From assembly GCA_947475735.1 (NCBI GenBank), contig CANJLQ010000011.1, positions 62,001-126,000 of the forward strand: a DNA stretch of 64,000 nt, written 5' to 3'. The position numbers and the translations under genes are program-made. The notes under the pieces were generated by a model. The model did no database searches. It saw nothing but the letters and a program-made list of their open reading frames with translations, and was not told where the DNA came from. The DNA is from Caulobacteraceae bacterium (GTDB taxonomy: Bacteria; Pseudomonadota; Alphaproteobacteria; Caulobacterales; Caulobacteraceae). Shown piece by piece: positions 35,762-44,230 of the stretch (position 1 is the first letter of the stretch; each line of letters begins with the position of its first letter).

Positions 35762-37075
35762 GTGAGCGACGCCCCCCATCTGACCGCGCGCGCCACGGGG
35801 CCGCTGACCGGCTCCGTCCGGGCGCCGGGCGACAAGTCCATGTCCCATCGCGCCATGATCCTGGGGGCCATGGCCACGGGCGTGACCGAGGTCGAGGGCC
35901 TGCTGGAAGGCGACGACGTGCTGGCTACCGCGCGGGCCGCCGAGGCGTTCGGGGCGACGGTCGAGCGGCGAGGTCCCGGGCAGTGGCGGGTCACAGGCCG
36001 GGGCGGCCTCGCCTCCCCCGCCGGCGTCATCGACTGCGGCAATGCCGGCACCGGGGTGCGGCTGCTGATGGGGGCGGCGGCCGGATACGACCTGAACGCG
36101 ACCTTCGACGGCGACGCCTCGCTGCGCGGACGGCCGATGGGGCGGGTCACGGACCACCTGGAACGGATGGGCGCGCGGTTCGCCTGGAGCGGCAAGCCCG
36201 GACTTCTGCCCGCGACCCTGTCCGGCGGCGGCCTGACGGCCATCGATCATGTGCAGACCGTCGCCTCGGCCCAGGTCAAGTCGGCGATCCTGCTGGCCGG
36301 GCTGAGCGCGGAGGGCGTGACCTCGGTGACGGAACCCGAAAAGAGCCGCGATCACACCGAGCGCATGCTGCGCGCCTTCGGGGCCGAAGTGGACGTCGTG
36401 GACGACGGCGAGGGCTGGGCCATTCGGTTGAAGGGCGGTCAGAGATTGACGGGGACGCACGTCGCCGTGCCCGGCGATCCGTCCTCGGCGGCCTTTCCGC
36501 TGGCGGCCGGTCTGATCGTCCCCGGATCGTCGGTGACGGTCGAGAGCGTCATGCTGAACCCCCTGCGAACCGGCCTGTTCGAGACCTGGCGCGAGATGGG
36601 GGCGGACCTGACCATCACGAACCGCCGCATCGCCGGGGGCGAGGAGGTGGGCGACATCACGGCCCGCCACTCCTTCTTGAAAGGCGTCATCGTGCCCGAG
36701 GCGCGCGCCGCCGCCATGATCGACGAATATCCGATCCTGGCCGCCACCGCCGCCTTCGCCGAGGGCCGGACGGTCATGCGCGGCGTCGGCGAGATGCGGG
36801 TCAAGGAAAGCGATCGCATCCGCCTGATGGTCGACGGCCTGCGGGCCTGCGGCGTGGCGGTCGAGGAGGAGCCGGAGGGCTTCATCGTGACCGGCGGTCG
36901 CGTGCCGGGCGGCGCGGTCGTCCACACCGCCCATGACCACCGCATCGCGATGAGCCACCTGGTGCTCGGTCTGGCCGCCCAGAATGTCGTCACGGTCGAC
37001 GAACCCGACATGATCGCCACCAGCTTCCCAGGCTTCGTGGAGATGATGCGCGGGCTGGGCGCCGAGATCGGATGA
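35762..37075 (+). CDS. aroA: 3-phosphoshikimate 1-carboxyvinyltransferase (EPSP synthase)
   Basis: 437 aa from a GTG at 35762 ([20 protein letters not shown]); the ATG of the track ORF would add 38 Pro/Arg-rich residues. It joins shikimate-3-phosphate and PEP in the chorismate pathway. Landmarks: [116 protein letters not shown] and [16 protein letters not shown]. The glyphosate-site Gly is followed by Ala-Met-Ala rather than Asn-Ala as in class II-like enzymes, so inhibitor class is not obvious. Followed by cmk, the usual alphaproteobacterial order. Confidence 0.95.
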   Translation: MSDAPHLTARATGPLTGSVRAPGDKSMSHRAMILGAMATGVTEVEGLLEGDDVLATARAAEAFGATVERRGPGQWRVTGRGGLASPAGVIDCGNAGTGVRLLMGAAAGYDLNATFDGDASLRGRPMGRVTDHLERMGARFAWSGKPGLLPATLSGGGLTAIDHVQTVASAQVKSAILLAGLSAEGVTSVTEPEKSRDHTERMLRAFGAEVDVVDDGEGWAIRLKGGQRLTGTHVAVPGDPSSAAFPLAAGLIVPGSSVTVESVMLNPLRTGLFETWREMGADLTITNRRIAGGEEVGDITARHSFLKGVIVPEARAAAMIDEYPILAATAAFAEGRTVMRGVGEMRVKESDRIRLMVDGLRACGVAVEEEPEGFIVTGGRVPGGAVVHTAHDHRIAMSHLVLGLAAQNVVTVDEPDMIATSFPGFVEMMRGLGAEIG

Positions 37076-37100
37076 CACAGCGTTCACTGGCGCATCCGCC

Positions 37101-37775
37101 ATGTCTGTGCTTCCTGACAAGCGCATGACCCGCCCTCTCGTCATCGCCGTCGACGGCCCGGCCGCCTCGGGCAAGGGGACGATCGCGTCGCGGCTGGCGG
37201 CCCTCTACGGCCTGCCCTTTCTCGATACCGGCCTGCTGTACCGCGCCGTCGGGCTGGGCGTCATTTCCGGCGGGGGCGATCTGGGGGATGCGGCGGCGGC
37301 GGAGGCGGCGGCCCGGTCGCTTCAGCCGGAGCGGCTTTCAGACGCTGCCGACCTGACCACAGGCGATGCGGGCGAGGCGGCCAGCCGGGTCGCCGGCTAT
37401 CCGGGCGTTCGCGCCGCCCTGCTGGACCTGCAGCAGGCGTTCGCGCGCCAGCCGGCCGGAGCGGTTCTGGACGGACGCGACATCGGCACCGTGATCGCGC
37501 CCGATGCGCCGGCCAAGCTGTTCGTCACCGCCGCGCCCGAGGTCCGCGCGCGCCGGCGCTGGCGTCAGCTGAACGAGCGCGGAGACGTCATCACCTATGA
37601 GGCCATGCTGGCCGATATCCTGCGCCGGGACGAGCGGGACGCCGGACGGGGCGCGGCCCCGATGGTCCAGGCCCCGGACGCGGTCTTGCTCGACACCACC
37701 GAGATGGATATAGAGACGGCCTTCGATGCGGCCCGCCGTATCGTCGAGGCGGCGCGCGCGAAACACGGTCTTTAG
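37101..37775 (+). CDS. cmk: Cytidylate kinase
   Basis: 224 aa; a second ATG eight codons in (37125, MTRPLVIAVDGPAASGKG) is an equally good start. It phosphorylates CMP and dCMP with ATP. P-loop GPAASGKGT lies near 20-28, then LPFLDTGLLYRAVGLGV, the CMP-binding VLDGRDIGTVIAPDAPAKLF and the lid segment RARRRWRQLNERG, ending LLDTTEMDIETAFDAARRIV. It sits 25 bp after aroA and 156 bp before rpsA. Confidence 0.95.
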   Translation: MSVLPDKRMTRPLVIAVDGPAASGKGTIASRLAALYGLPFLDTGLLYRAVGLGVISGGGDLGDAAAAEAAARSLQPERLSDAADLTTGDAGEAASRVAGYPGVRAALLDLQQAFARQPAGAVLDGRDIGTVIAPDAPAKLFVTAAPEVRARRRWRQLNERGDVITYEAMLADILRRDERDAGRGAAPMVQAPDAVLLDTTEMDIETAFDAARRIVEAARAKHGL

Positions 37776-37931
37776 GCCCGGATCGCAAATCCAACGCTCC
37801 CATCCTCGGCTTCCGCGGGCGTTCTGGCACCGATCGCCTCGCTTTCGACGACCTGCTTACCTCTCAAAACTTCACCTCGCGCGGGGCCGTTCGGTCGCGC
37901 GCCACAGCCCTATCGGAAACACCAGAGCTTC

Positions 37932-39635
37932 ATGTCTGATACCCTCAACCCCACGCGCGACGACTTCTCGGCGCTGCTCGACGAACAACTGCAAGGCCGC
38001 GATCTCGGCGAGGGCCAGGTCGTGCACGGCCGCGTCGTCGGCATCGAAAAAGACATCATCATCATCGACGTCGGCCTGAAGACCGAGGGCCGCATCCCGG
38101 CCCGTGAGTTCGGCATCGGCGAAGGCGCGGTGATCCCGAAGGTCGGCGATGACGTCGAAGTCTACCTCGAGCGCGTCGAGAACGCCCTGGGCGAGGCCGT
38201 CATCAGCCGCGACAAGGCCCGCCGCGAAGAGGCCTGGACCCGTCTGGAAGTCGTGTTCGCCGACGGTCACCCGGTCAACGGCACCATCGTGGGCCGCGTC
38301 AAGGGTGGCTTCACCGTGGACCTGGGCGGCGCCTCGGCCTTCCTGCCCGGCTCGCAGGTGGATATCCGCCCCGTGCGCGACGTCGGCCCGCTGATGGGCA
38401 AGGAACAGCCGTTCCAGATCCTGAAGATGGACCGTCCGCGCGGCAACATCGTCGTCTCGCGTCGCGCCATCCTGGAAGAGGCCCGCGCCGAGCAGCGCAC
38501 CGAACTGGTCGGCCAGCTGCAAGAGGGCGAAGTCCGCGACGGCGTCGTCAAGAACATCACCGACTACGGCGCGTTCGTGGACCTGGGCGGCATCGACGGC
38601 CTGCTGCACGTCACCGACATGAGCTGGAAGCGCGTCTCGCACCCGAGCCAGGTCCTGGCCGTGGGCGACACCGTCAAGGTCCAGATCGTCAAGATCAACC
38701 CGGACACCCAGCGCATCAGCCTGGGCATGAAGCAGCTGCAGTCCGATCCGTGGGACGGCGTCGAAGCCAAGTATCCCCCGGGCGCCAAGTACACCGGCCG
38801 CATCACCAACATCACCGACTACGGCGCCTTCGTGGAGCTGGAAGCCGGGGTCGAGGGTCTGGTCCACGTCTCGGAAATGTCCTGGACCAAGAAGAACGTC
38901 CATCCGGGCAAGATCGTCTCGACCTCTCAGGAAGTCGACGTGGTCGTGCTGGACGTCGACGCCTCCAAGCGCCGCATCTCGCTGGGCCTGAAGCAGGCCC
39001 AGGACAATCCGTGGGATGCCTTCGTCGCCAACAACCCGATCGGCTCGACCGTCGAGGGCGAGGTCAAGAACGCCACCGAGTTCGGCCTGTTCATCGGCCT
39101 GGACAACGACATCGACGGCATGGTGCACCTGTCCGACCTGGACTGGAACGTCTCGGGCGAAGAGGCCATCCAGCGCTATCGCAAGGGCGAGATGGTCAAG
39201 GCCAAGGTGCTCGACGTCGACGTCGAGAAGGAACGCGTCTCGCTGGGCATCAAGCAGCTGGGCGGCGATCCGGTCGGCGACGGCGACACCTACAAGAAGG
39301 GCCAGACCGTCACCGTGACCGTCACGTCCATCGAGACCGGTGGCATCGAGGTCAAGTTCGGCGACGACGACGCGCCGGTCTCCAGCTTCGTGCGCAAGTC
39401 GGACCTGAGCCGCGACCGCAACGAGCAGCGGCCCGAGCGCTTCGCCGTGGGTGACCGCGTCGACGCCCAGATCACCGGCATCGACAAGGCCACGCGCCGC
39501 GTCTCGGTCTCGATCAAGGCGCTGGAAATGGCCGACGAGAAGGAAGCCATCGAGCAGTTCGGGTCTTCGGACTCGGGCGCCTCGCTGGGCGACATCCTGG
39601 GCGCCGCCCTGCGCGAGAAGGCCAGCAAGGACTGA
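37932..39635 (+). CDS. rpsA: 30S ribosomal protein S1
   Basis: 567 aa with six S1 RNA-binding repeats, from about residue 25 to 530. The first two are the ribosome-anchoring type; repeats three to six carry the canonical pattern, for example GVVKNITDYGAFVDLGGIDG, GRITNITDYGAFVELEAGVE and GEVKNATEFGLFIGLDNDID. S1 unwinds and recruits mRNA at the 30S platform. The initiating ATG has only a weak GAG upstream, as is common for rpsA, which is autoregulated in other bacteria. A very strong terminator follows. Confidence 0.97.
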   Translation: MSDTLNPTRDDFSALLDEQLQGRDLGEGQVVHGRVVGIEKDIIIIDVGLKTEGRIPAREFGIGEGAVIPKVGDDVEVYLERVENALGEAVISRDKARREEAWTRLEVVFADGHPVNGTIVGRVKGGFTVDLGGASAFLPGSQVDIRPVRDVGPLMGKEQPFQILKMDRPRGNIVVSRRAILEEARAEQRTELVGQLQEGEVRDGVVKNITDYGAFVDLGGIDGLLHVTDMSWKRVSHPSQVLAVGDTVKVQIVKINPDTQRISLGMKQLQSDPWDGVEAKYPPGAKYTGRITNITDYGAFVELEAGVEGLVHVSEMSWTKKNVHPGKIVSTSQEVDVVVLDVDASKRRISLGLKQAQDNPWDAFVANNPIGSTVEGEVKNATEFGLFIGLDNDIDGMVHLSDLDWNVSGEEAIQRYRKGEMVKAKVLDVDVEKERVSLGIKQLGGDPVGDGDTYKKGQTVTVTVTSIETGGIEVKFGDDDAPVSSFVRKSDLSRDRNEQRPERFAVGDRVDAQITGIDKATRRVSVSIKALEMADEKEAIEQFGSSDSGASLGDILGAALREKASKD

Positions 39636-39683
39636 TCCGCGCGGCCTTTTCGATTAAGGCACTGATCCGGTGACGGATATTGA

Positions 39684-39713
39684 GGGCGGCCGGAGCGATC
39701 CGGCCGCCCTTTC
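39684..39713 (+). terminator. Intrinsic terminator of rpsA
   Basis: GGGCGGCCGGA and TCCGGCCGCCC form a perfect 11-bp stem around GCGA, followed by TTTCGTTT, 49 bp after the rpsA stop. Confidence 0.9.
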
Positions 39714-39761
39714 GTTTGGGCCCAGATTCCGTATGCGGTTTTGGGAATTAACGCTCTTTCA

Positions 39762-39790
39762 GGCCCGGAAACGATGTTTCAGGCCTTTTT
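39762..39790 (+). terminator. Second hairpin with T run in the rpsA-ihfB gap
   Basis: GAAAC and GTTTC pair around GAT, flanked by GGCC on both sides (which also pair), then TTTTTCG. It may be a backup terminator or part of the ihfB leader. TTTCAGGCC is directly repeated here. Confidence 0.45.
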
Positions 39791-39805
39791 CGCCCGGCGG
39801 GCGAA
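39789..39805. repeat. Perfect 7-bp inverted repeat upstream of ihfB
   Basis: TTCGCCC and GGGCGAA flank GGC, immediately after the preceding hairpin and 79 bp before ihfB. It is a candidate leader structure or protein site. Confidence 0.4.
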
Positions 39806-39883
39806 GGCTAGGGTAGTCCTGCAACCCGGTTGAAGTTGCACCCGTATTTGCTCTCTGGAGCAGGAAAGGGCGGGGGCCTGGAC

Positions 39884-40174
39884 ATGATCAAGTCTGAGCT
39901 GATCGAGAAACTGGCGGCAGAGAACACCCATCTCACGCACGCCGAGGTCGAGCGCGTCGTGAACGTCATCCTCGGACGCATGACCGAGGCCATGTCGGAA
40001 GGCGGTCGGGTCGAGCTTCGGGGCTTCGGGGCCTTTTCCGTGCGGTCGCGACCCGCCCGCGCCGGCCGCAACCCTCGCACCGGCGAAACCGTCGACGTTC
40101 CCGCCAAGTCGGTCCCCTTCTTCAAGAGCGGCAAGGAGCTGCGTGAGCGGCTCAACGTCGGCGACGAGGCCTGA
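39884..40174 (+). CDS. ihfB: Integration host factor beta subunit
   Basis: 96 aa from the ATG at 39884 ([20 protein letters not shown]); the track ORF adds 18 upstream residues. IHF is a DNA-bending HU-family heterodimer. The beta-arm is intact: [20 protein letters not shown] then [20 protein letters not shown], with the intercalating Pro in the arm. C-terminus [12 protein letters not shown]. The gene follows rpsA as in many proteobacteria. Its TGA overlaps the mscL ATG. IHF matters for cell-cycle and sigma-54 promoters in Caulobacter relatives. Confidence 0.94.
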   Translation: MIKSELIEKLAAENTHLTHAEVERVVNVILGRMTEAMSEGGRVELRGFGAFSVRSRPARAGRNPRTGETVDVPAKSVPFFKSGKELRERLNVGDEA

Positions 40175-40587
40175 TGTCACTGCTGAGCGAGTTCAAGGAG
40201 TTCGCCGCCAAGGGCAATGTCGTCGACCTGGCCGTCGGCGTCATCATCGGGGCCTCCTTCGGCAAGATCGTCACCAGCCTGGTCGAACAGGTGGTCATGC
40301 CGCCGATCGGCCTGGTGCTCGGGCGGGTCGATTTCTCGAACCTGAAGTGGGTGCTGGCAGCCGAAGATCCGACGACTGAGGCCGTCGAGGAGGTGGCGAT
40401 CCAGTACGGGGCCTTCCTCAACACCGTGATCCAGTTCCTGATCGTCGCCTTCGTGGTCTTCCTGATGGTCAAGGCCATCAACAAGCTGCGCCGCGCCGAG
40501 GCCGCCAAGCCAGATCCTGTCACGGCCGGACCGACACCGTCCGAAGCCTTGCTCGCCGAAATCCGCGACGAACTGCGCAAGCGTTAG
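40174..40587 (+). CDS. mscL: Large-conductance mechanosensitive channel
   Basis: 137 aa. The family signature SLLSEFKEFAAKGNVVDLAV GVIIGASFGKIV spans the amphipathic N-terminal helix and first membrane segment, followed by LVEQVVMPPIGLVLG, a short periplasmic loop, the second segment TVIQFLIVAFVVFLMVKAIN and a charged C-terminal helix. It opens under membrane tension to release solutes. It overlaps the ihfB stop by TGATG. The gene ends 4 bp from the convergent acyltransferase-like gene. Confidence 0.95.
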   Translation: MSLLSEFKEFAAKGNVVDLAVGVIIGASFGKIVTSLVEQVVMPPIGLVLGRVDFSNLKWVLAAEDPTTEAVEEVAIQYGAFLNTVIQFLIVAFVVFLMVKAINKLRRAEAAKPDPVTAGPTPSEALLAEIRDELRKR

Positions 40588-40591
40588 GCGG

Positions 40592-41710
40592 TCAGGCCGC
40601 CGCCTGCGCCTCCCGACCGATCGGGATCGGCCTCAGGCACACGCCATAGTCGCCGTCGAACGGCGTCGGGGCCCAGGTCTGCGTACCCTCCACTCCCGGC
40701 TCGAACCGGACATGGCAGTGGCCCCAGCCGCCCTCGCGCCGGGCCGAAGCCGCCAGCGGGCCGAGGCGGCGCAGCAGGTCTTCATTGACGACCTGGATCC
40801 GGACCTTGGCCGCCCCCAGCCGTCGGGCATTGGCCAGCAATGCCTCCATCAGCGCGGGAATGGCGCGCGGCTCGTCCCGCAGGGCGACGATGTCCAGCAC
40901 CTCCAGCACGGGCGGCTCGATGACATTGACCTTGGCCATGACCGCCATGGCATAGCCGACGATGGTCGTGCCGCGATTGAAGGCGAGGATGACCGGATCC
41001 AGCGTCCGGTCCGGATCGGCCAGACGCCAGCGCAGAGTGGCGGGACTGCGGTCGGCGACGATCCGTCCCTCGTCTTTCAGTGCCACCCAGAAATCGCTGA
41101 AGCGCGATCGGTCGGCGAAGTCGGACAGCAGGGCGACGCCCGGCGGCAGGCTAAGACTGTCGCACGACCCGAGCCGGGCATTCATGAACCGCTCCCGCGA
41201 GGGGTCGACGAGATGCGGGGCCCGGCGATCGACCTCGCGCCACAGCCGACCATAGGCGCAAGCCAGCGGGTCGATCCGCCACGCGAGCTTGGTCGCGTGC
41301 GTCGAGAGCGGCCACGACATCAACTTGTAGCGCGCGAACAGCGGGCTGGACTTCGGATTGGCGTTGAGGGTGTAGCGGGCGAACAGGGTGGATTGCTCGG
41401 CGAAGGCCCGGAGCAGCATCCGGCTGTGGCCCCGGGCGTGGGGCGCGACGATGATCGAAAACCCGCTGGCGCCGTACAGGACGTCGCTTCCTCGCCAGAA
41501 CCGCTGCACGAAGTTGCCGGTGAAGCCCGCCGCTTCACCGGTCTCGGACTGGAGGATCCACCCCGCCGGAGCCTCGGCCTCCAGACGGGCCGGATTATCC
41601 GACAGCCAGCGCCAGCCCGCCTCGGATCGCGCCGGCCAGCCCACGGATCGATGCAGGTCGTTCAACGCCTGAACGTCCCGTTCCTGAACACTCCTCACCG
41701 AATAGGTCAT
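40592..41710 (-). CDS. GNAT-like acyltransferase domain protein
   Basis: 372 aa, no signal peptide. The N-terminal half has GNAT features: YSVRSVQERDVQALNDLHRS, an exposed strand GWILQSETGEAAGFTGNFVQ, then the acetyl-CoA-type turn IIVAPHARGHSRMLLRAFAE with the RGxG-like pattern. The second half (YRLADPDRTLDPVI region onward) has a second GNAT-like layout ending in EALLANARRLGAAKVRIQVV, so it may be two tandem GNAT folds. Substrate unknown. Divergent arrangement with nothing informative; the methyltransferase gene lies 115 bp upstream on the same strand. Confidence 0.65.
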   Translation of the reverse strand: MTYSVRSVQERDVQALNDLHRSVGWPARSEAGWRWLSDNPARLEAEAPAGWILQSETGEAAGFTGNFVQRFWRGSDVLYGASGFSIIVAPHARGHSRMLLRAFAEQSTLFARYTLNANPKSSPLFARYKLMSWPLSTHATKLAWRIDPLACAYGRLWREVDRRAPHLVDPSRERFMNARLGSCDSLSLPPGVALLSDFADRSRFSDFWVALKDEGRIVADRSPATLRWRLADPDRTLDPVILAFNRGTTIVGYAMAVMAKVNVIEPPVLEVLDIVALRDEPRAIPALMEALLANARRLGAAKVRIQVVNEDLLRRLGPLAASARREGGWGHCHVRFEPGVEGTQTWAPTPFDGDYGVCLRPIPIGREAQAAA

Positions 41711-41825
41711 GACACCGTTCCACAGCGGGACCCTTGCCGCGCTTCGGAAGCCGGGCCTGCACGAAAGGCGCCAGGCAAACGACCACAGGTTGTTCGTCCC
41801 GGAACCGTCGGGTTGCAGTTTGGAG

Positions 41826-42572
41826 TCAGTCCTTGCGGAACAGATACAGCCCGAAGCCCAGGTACGGCCTGCCGAAATCGAAGGTGGCCTTGATCTGGTC
41901 GGCCCTCAACTTGAGCGCGTCGAACCCCTTCGCCCCCGGATTGGCGTCCAGCCAGGCCCGCACCCGGGCGTCGGCACCGTCGAAGAAGGCGTCCCAGAGC
42001 GGTTGTGGGGACATTTCCGAGGAGAGGCACTCAAGCCCGGAGGCCTTCGCCGCGACCTTCCAGCCCTCGTCGGTGGCATAGACGCCTGACAGTCCCACGA
42101 CCTGGCGCAGGGGCGCAGGGGCGTCGGCCGTCCAGACCAGGTCGCCCCACAGCACATAGCCCGGACGCGCCAGACGCTTGGCCAGGACCTGGAAGATGCC
42201 GGAGGCCGTGCCGACGTTTTGCCCCCCGATCCGGCTCGAGCCCATGGCGACCATCATGTCGGCGGGCGCGAGCCTGTCGAGGATATCGGGAGCCTGTCCG
42301 CGAACGACGGTCAGGCGGTCCTGCAGGCCACCCTCTCGCGCGCGCGTATGGATGTGGGAGACCATCACGGGATCGCGTTCGATCGCGTGGACATGGTAGC
42401 CGAAGCGGCGCGCCAGGGCGGCCGATACGCCCCCGGTCCCAGCCCCGATATCGAGCACGCGCGCGCCGGGCGGCAGGCCCGTCCGCTCCGCCGCCGCCTC
42501 GACCGCTTCGATCGTGACAGGGTTGGCCACTTCGAGGCCGACATAGGCGATGTGATGATAGTCAGGAGCCAT
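41826..42572 (-). CDS. SAM-dependent methyltransferase (class I)
   Basis: 248 aa. SAM motif I ARVLDIGAGTGGVSAALARR near residues 37-56 is followed by the acidic ribose ligand in HVHAIERDPVMV. The chain continues RLTVVRGQAPDILDRLAPAD as motif II/III region. The protein begins YHHIAYVGLEVANPVTIEA, which resembles small-molecule methyltransferases of the UbiE/Cfa type, but no substrate can be named. It lies divergent to the two-membrane-protein operon. Confidence 0.8.
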   Translation of the reverse strand: MAPDYHHIAYVGLEVANPVTIEAVEAAAERTGLPPGARVLDIGAGTGGVSAALARRFGYHVHAIERDPVMVSHIHTRAREGGLQDRLTVVRGQAPDILDRLAPADMMVAMGSSRIGGQNVGTASGIFQVLAKRLARPGYVLWGDLVWTADAPAPLRQVVGLSGVYATDEGWKVAAKASGLECLSSEMSPQPLWDAFFDGADARVRAWLDANPGAKGFDALKLRADQIKATFDFGRPYLGFGLYLFRKD

Positions 42573-42616
42573 GCATCGGTTGTAGCGGGGCCGTTTCCAG
42601 CCGTCCTGAGAAAGTG

Positions 42617-42648
42617 CTTTACATCACAAAGTATATGGGCGATACGAT
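42617..42648 (+). promoter_or_regulatory. Promoter/operator of the membrane-protein operon
   Basis: TTTACA followed after 17 bp by GATACG lies about 25 bp before the likely start. It overlaps CTTTACATCACAAAG, whose ends (CTTT/AAAG) are inverted copies. This could be the binding site of the winged-helix regulator encoded last in the operon, but that is inference. Confidence 0.4.
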
Positions 42649-42670
42649 CCGGACATCAGGGAGCCTCCTC

Positions 42671-43243
42671 ATGACGACCGCCGCGATCGCCCCGTCCCTC
42701 TCTTCGCCTTCGGAACCGACCCTCCCGGTCGCGGCCGGGCGTACTCTGATGGCGGCCGGGGCCGTGTTCGGGGCCGCGAACCTGTTCCAGTTCGGCGTGA
42801 TGAGCGGCGCGCTCGGGCTACATCCGGCCACGCTGTCGCTGAGCTGGCCCGTCGCGGTCGCGGTGTTCCTGACCCTCCTGTTCCGTCTGCGGCGCTCCGG
42901 TGGCGAGGCCGCGCGGCGGGCGGGCCAGTGGTCGAGGTATGCCATCCTGACCCAGATCGGTGCCGCGCTTGTGCTGCTGGGACTGTCGCTCGCGACCGGA
43001 GACTGGGGCTGGATGCGCGCCACGGCCGTCGTCGGTATGTCTCTGTACGGCGTCGTCTGGGGAATCGCCGCCGCCCGAACCAGCCGCCTCTGGATGGCGC
43101 TGGTGGCCGGCGGTTGCCTCATGACCGCCGCGGGCATCGCGCTTCTGCTGGGGTCGCCGGCCCAGTATCTGGCCTACGCGATCGGCCTGTTCCTATTCAT
43201 CCTGACCCCCGGTTTCATCCTGGCCTCGGGCCGCGTTCGCTGA
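42671..43243 (+). CDS. Six-helix-type membrane protein of unknown function
   Basis: 190 aa from the ATG at 42671, which has GGAG 8 nt upstream; the track ORF starts 19 residues earlier inside the promoter. After a short Pro/Ser-rich N-terminus there are about six membrane segments arranged in pairs: AGAVFGAANLFQFGVMSGAL, SWPVAVAVFLTLLF, RYAILTQIGAALVLLGLSLA, then VVGMSLYGVVWGIAAAR and two more. The downstream gene encodes a paralogue with the same layout and similar end (SPAQYLAYAIGLFLFILTPG). No named family. Confidence 0.72.
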   Translation: MTTAAIAPSLSSPSEPTLPVAAGRTLMAAGAVFGAANLFQFGVMSGALGLHPATLSLSWPVAVAVFLTLLFRLRRSGGEAARRAGQWSRYAILTQIGAALVLLGLSLATGDWGWMRATAVVGMSLYGVVWGIAAARTSRLWMALVAGGCLMTAAGIALLLGSPAQYLAYAIGLFLFILTPGFILASGRVR

Positions 43244-43262
43244 TCAAGAGACGGAGACAGAC

Positions 43263-43883
43263 ATGACCGAGAGCCGTGACGACATCACAGACATCGCCTG
43301 GCTGCGCGGCCTGGCCGAGGACGGCGCGCGCACACCGATGCGCGGGTCGGCTATCCTGTTCGCCGCCGGCCTGATCTACGGCTCGGCGAGCCTGGTCCAC
43401 TGGGCGGTGACGTCAGGCCTCCTGGCGGCCCCGACCACCGCCTTCAACCTGCTGTGGCTGGGCGCGACGGCTCTGTTCCTGGTCGTCGTCGTCGTGGTCA
43501 ATCTGCGGATCCAGCGCGGCGGCGGGATGACGACGACCGCGAACCGCGCCGCCGGGGCCGCATGGATGGGCGTCGGCTGGGGCATCTTCGCCCTGTTCGG
43601 CTCGCTGGGGATCATCGGCATCCGGATGGGGCCGGAGGCGGCGCAGGTTCTGCTGGGCCTGATTCCTTCGGTCATCATGGTCTTCTACGGGATCGGCTGG
43701 GCGGTGACGGCCGCGATGCAGACGTCGCGGCCCCTCGGCGCTCTGGCCACCGCCTCCTTCATCGCGGCCCCCGTGCTGGCCCTGATGTCGGGGAGCGCCG
43801 GCCAATACCTGGCCTATGCAGCGGCCCTGTTCGGACTGATGGCCGTGCCCGGGTTCCTGCTGATGCGGGCGGCCAAGGCCTGA
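43263..43883 (+). CDS. Membrane protein, paralogue of the preceding gene
   Basis: 206 aa. A soluble N-terminus (DDITDIAWLRGLAEDGARTP) precedes about six membrane segments: GSAILFAAGLIYGSASLVHW, NLLWLGATALFLVVVVVVNL, GVGWGIFALFGSLGIIGI, then VLLGLIPSVIMVFYGIGWAV and a closing pair. The ending GSAGQYLAYAAALFGLMAVP matches the preceding protein. Its TGA shares the A with the ATG of the winged-helix regulator. The two may form a hetero-oligomer; function unknown. Confidence 0.73.
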   Translation: MTESRDDITDIAWLRGLAEDGARTPMRGSAILFAAGLIYGSASLVHWAVTSGLLAAPTTAFNLLWLGATALFLVVVVVVNLRIQRGGGMTTTANRAAGAAWMGVGWGIFALFGSLGIIGIRMGPEAAQVLLGLIPSVIMVFYGIGWAVTAAMQTSRPLGALATASFIAAPVLALMSGSAGQYLAYAAALFGLMAVPGFLLMRAAKA

Positions 43884-44185
43884 TGCCCGACGATTTCGAC
43901 ATCGGCCGGATCGACGACGTCATCCACGGGCGGGTGCGGCTGGGCATCATGGCCATCCTGTCCGGCGTCGAGAGCGCCGACTTCGCCACCCTGAAGGCCC
44001 GGCTGCAGACCACCGACGGCAACCTCTCGGTCCATCTGCGCAAGCTGGAAGACGCGGGCTTCGTCGCGGTGACCAAGCGGTTCGTCGGGCGAAAGCCGCT
44101 GACCGAGGCCGCGATGACCCAGGCGGGTCGCAAGGCCTTCGTCGCCTATCTGGACGCCATGGCCGGGCTGGTTCAGCCGCGCTGA
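43883..44185 (+). CDS. Winged-helix DNA-binding regulator
   Basis: 100 aa starting at the ATG that overlaps the preceding TGA; the track lists it inside a longer out-of-frame ORF. IDDVIHGRVRLGIMAILSGV begins the winged helix; ATLKARLQTTDGNLSVHLRK is the helix-turn-helix with recognition helix around GNLSVHLRKLE, and DAGFVAVTKRFVGRKPLTEA is the wing. This architecture, with no ligand domain, matches small MarR/ArsR-like regulators that accompany membrane proteins of unknown function. It probably controls its own operon. Confidence 0.85.
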   Translation: MPDDFDIGRIDDVIHGRVRLGIMAILSGVESADFATLKARLQTTDGNLSVHLRKLEDAGFVAVTKRFVGRKPLTEAAMTQAGRKAFVAYLDAMAGLVQPR

Positions 44186-44230
44186 TCGGTCCCCCTCGCC
44201 CGGCGCAATGCAGGCCCGTATAGGAGAGGC

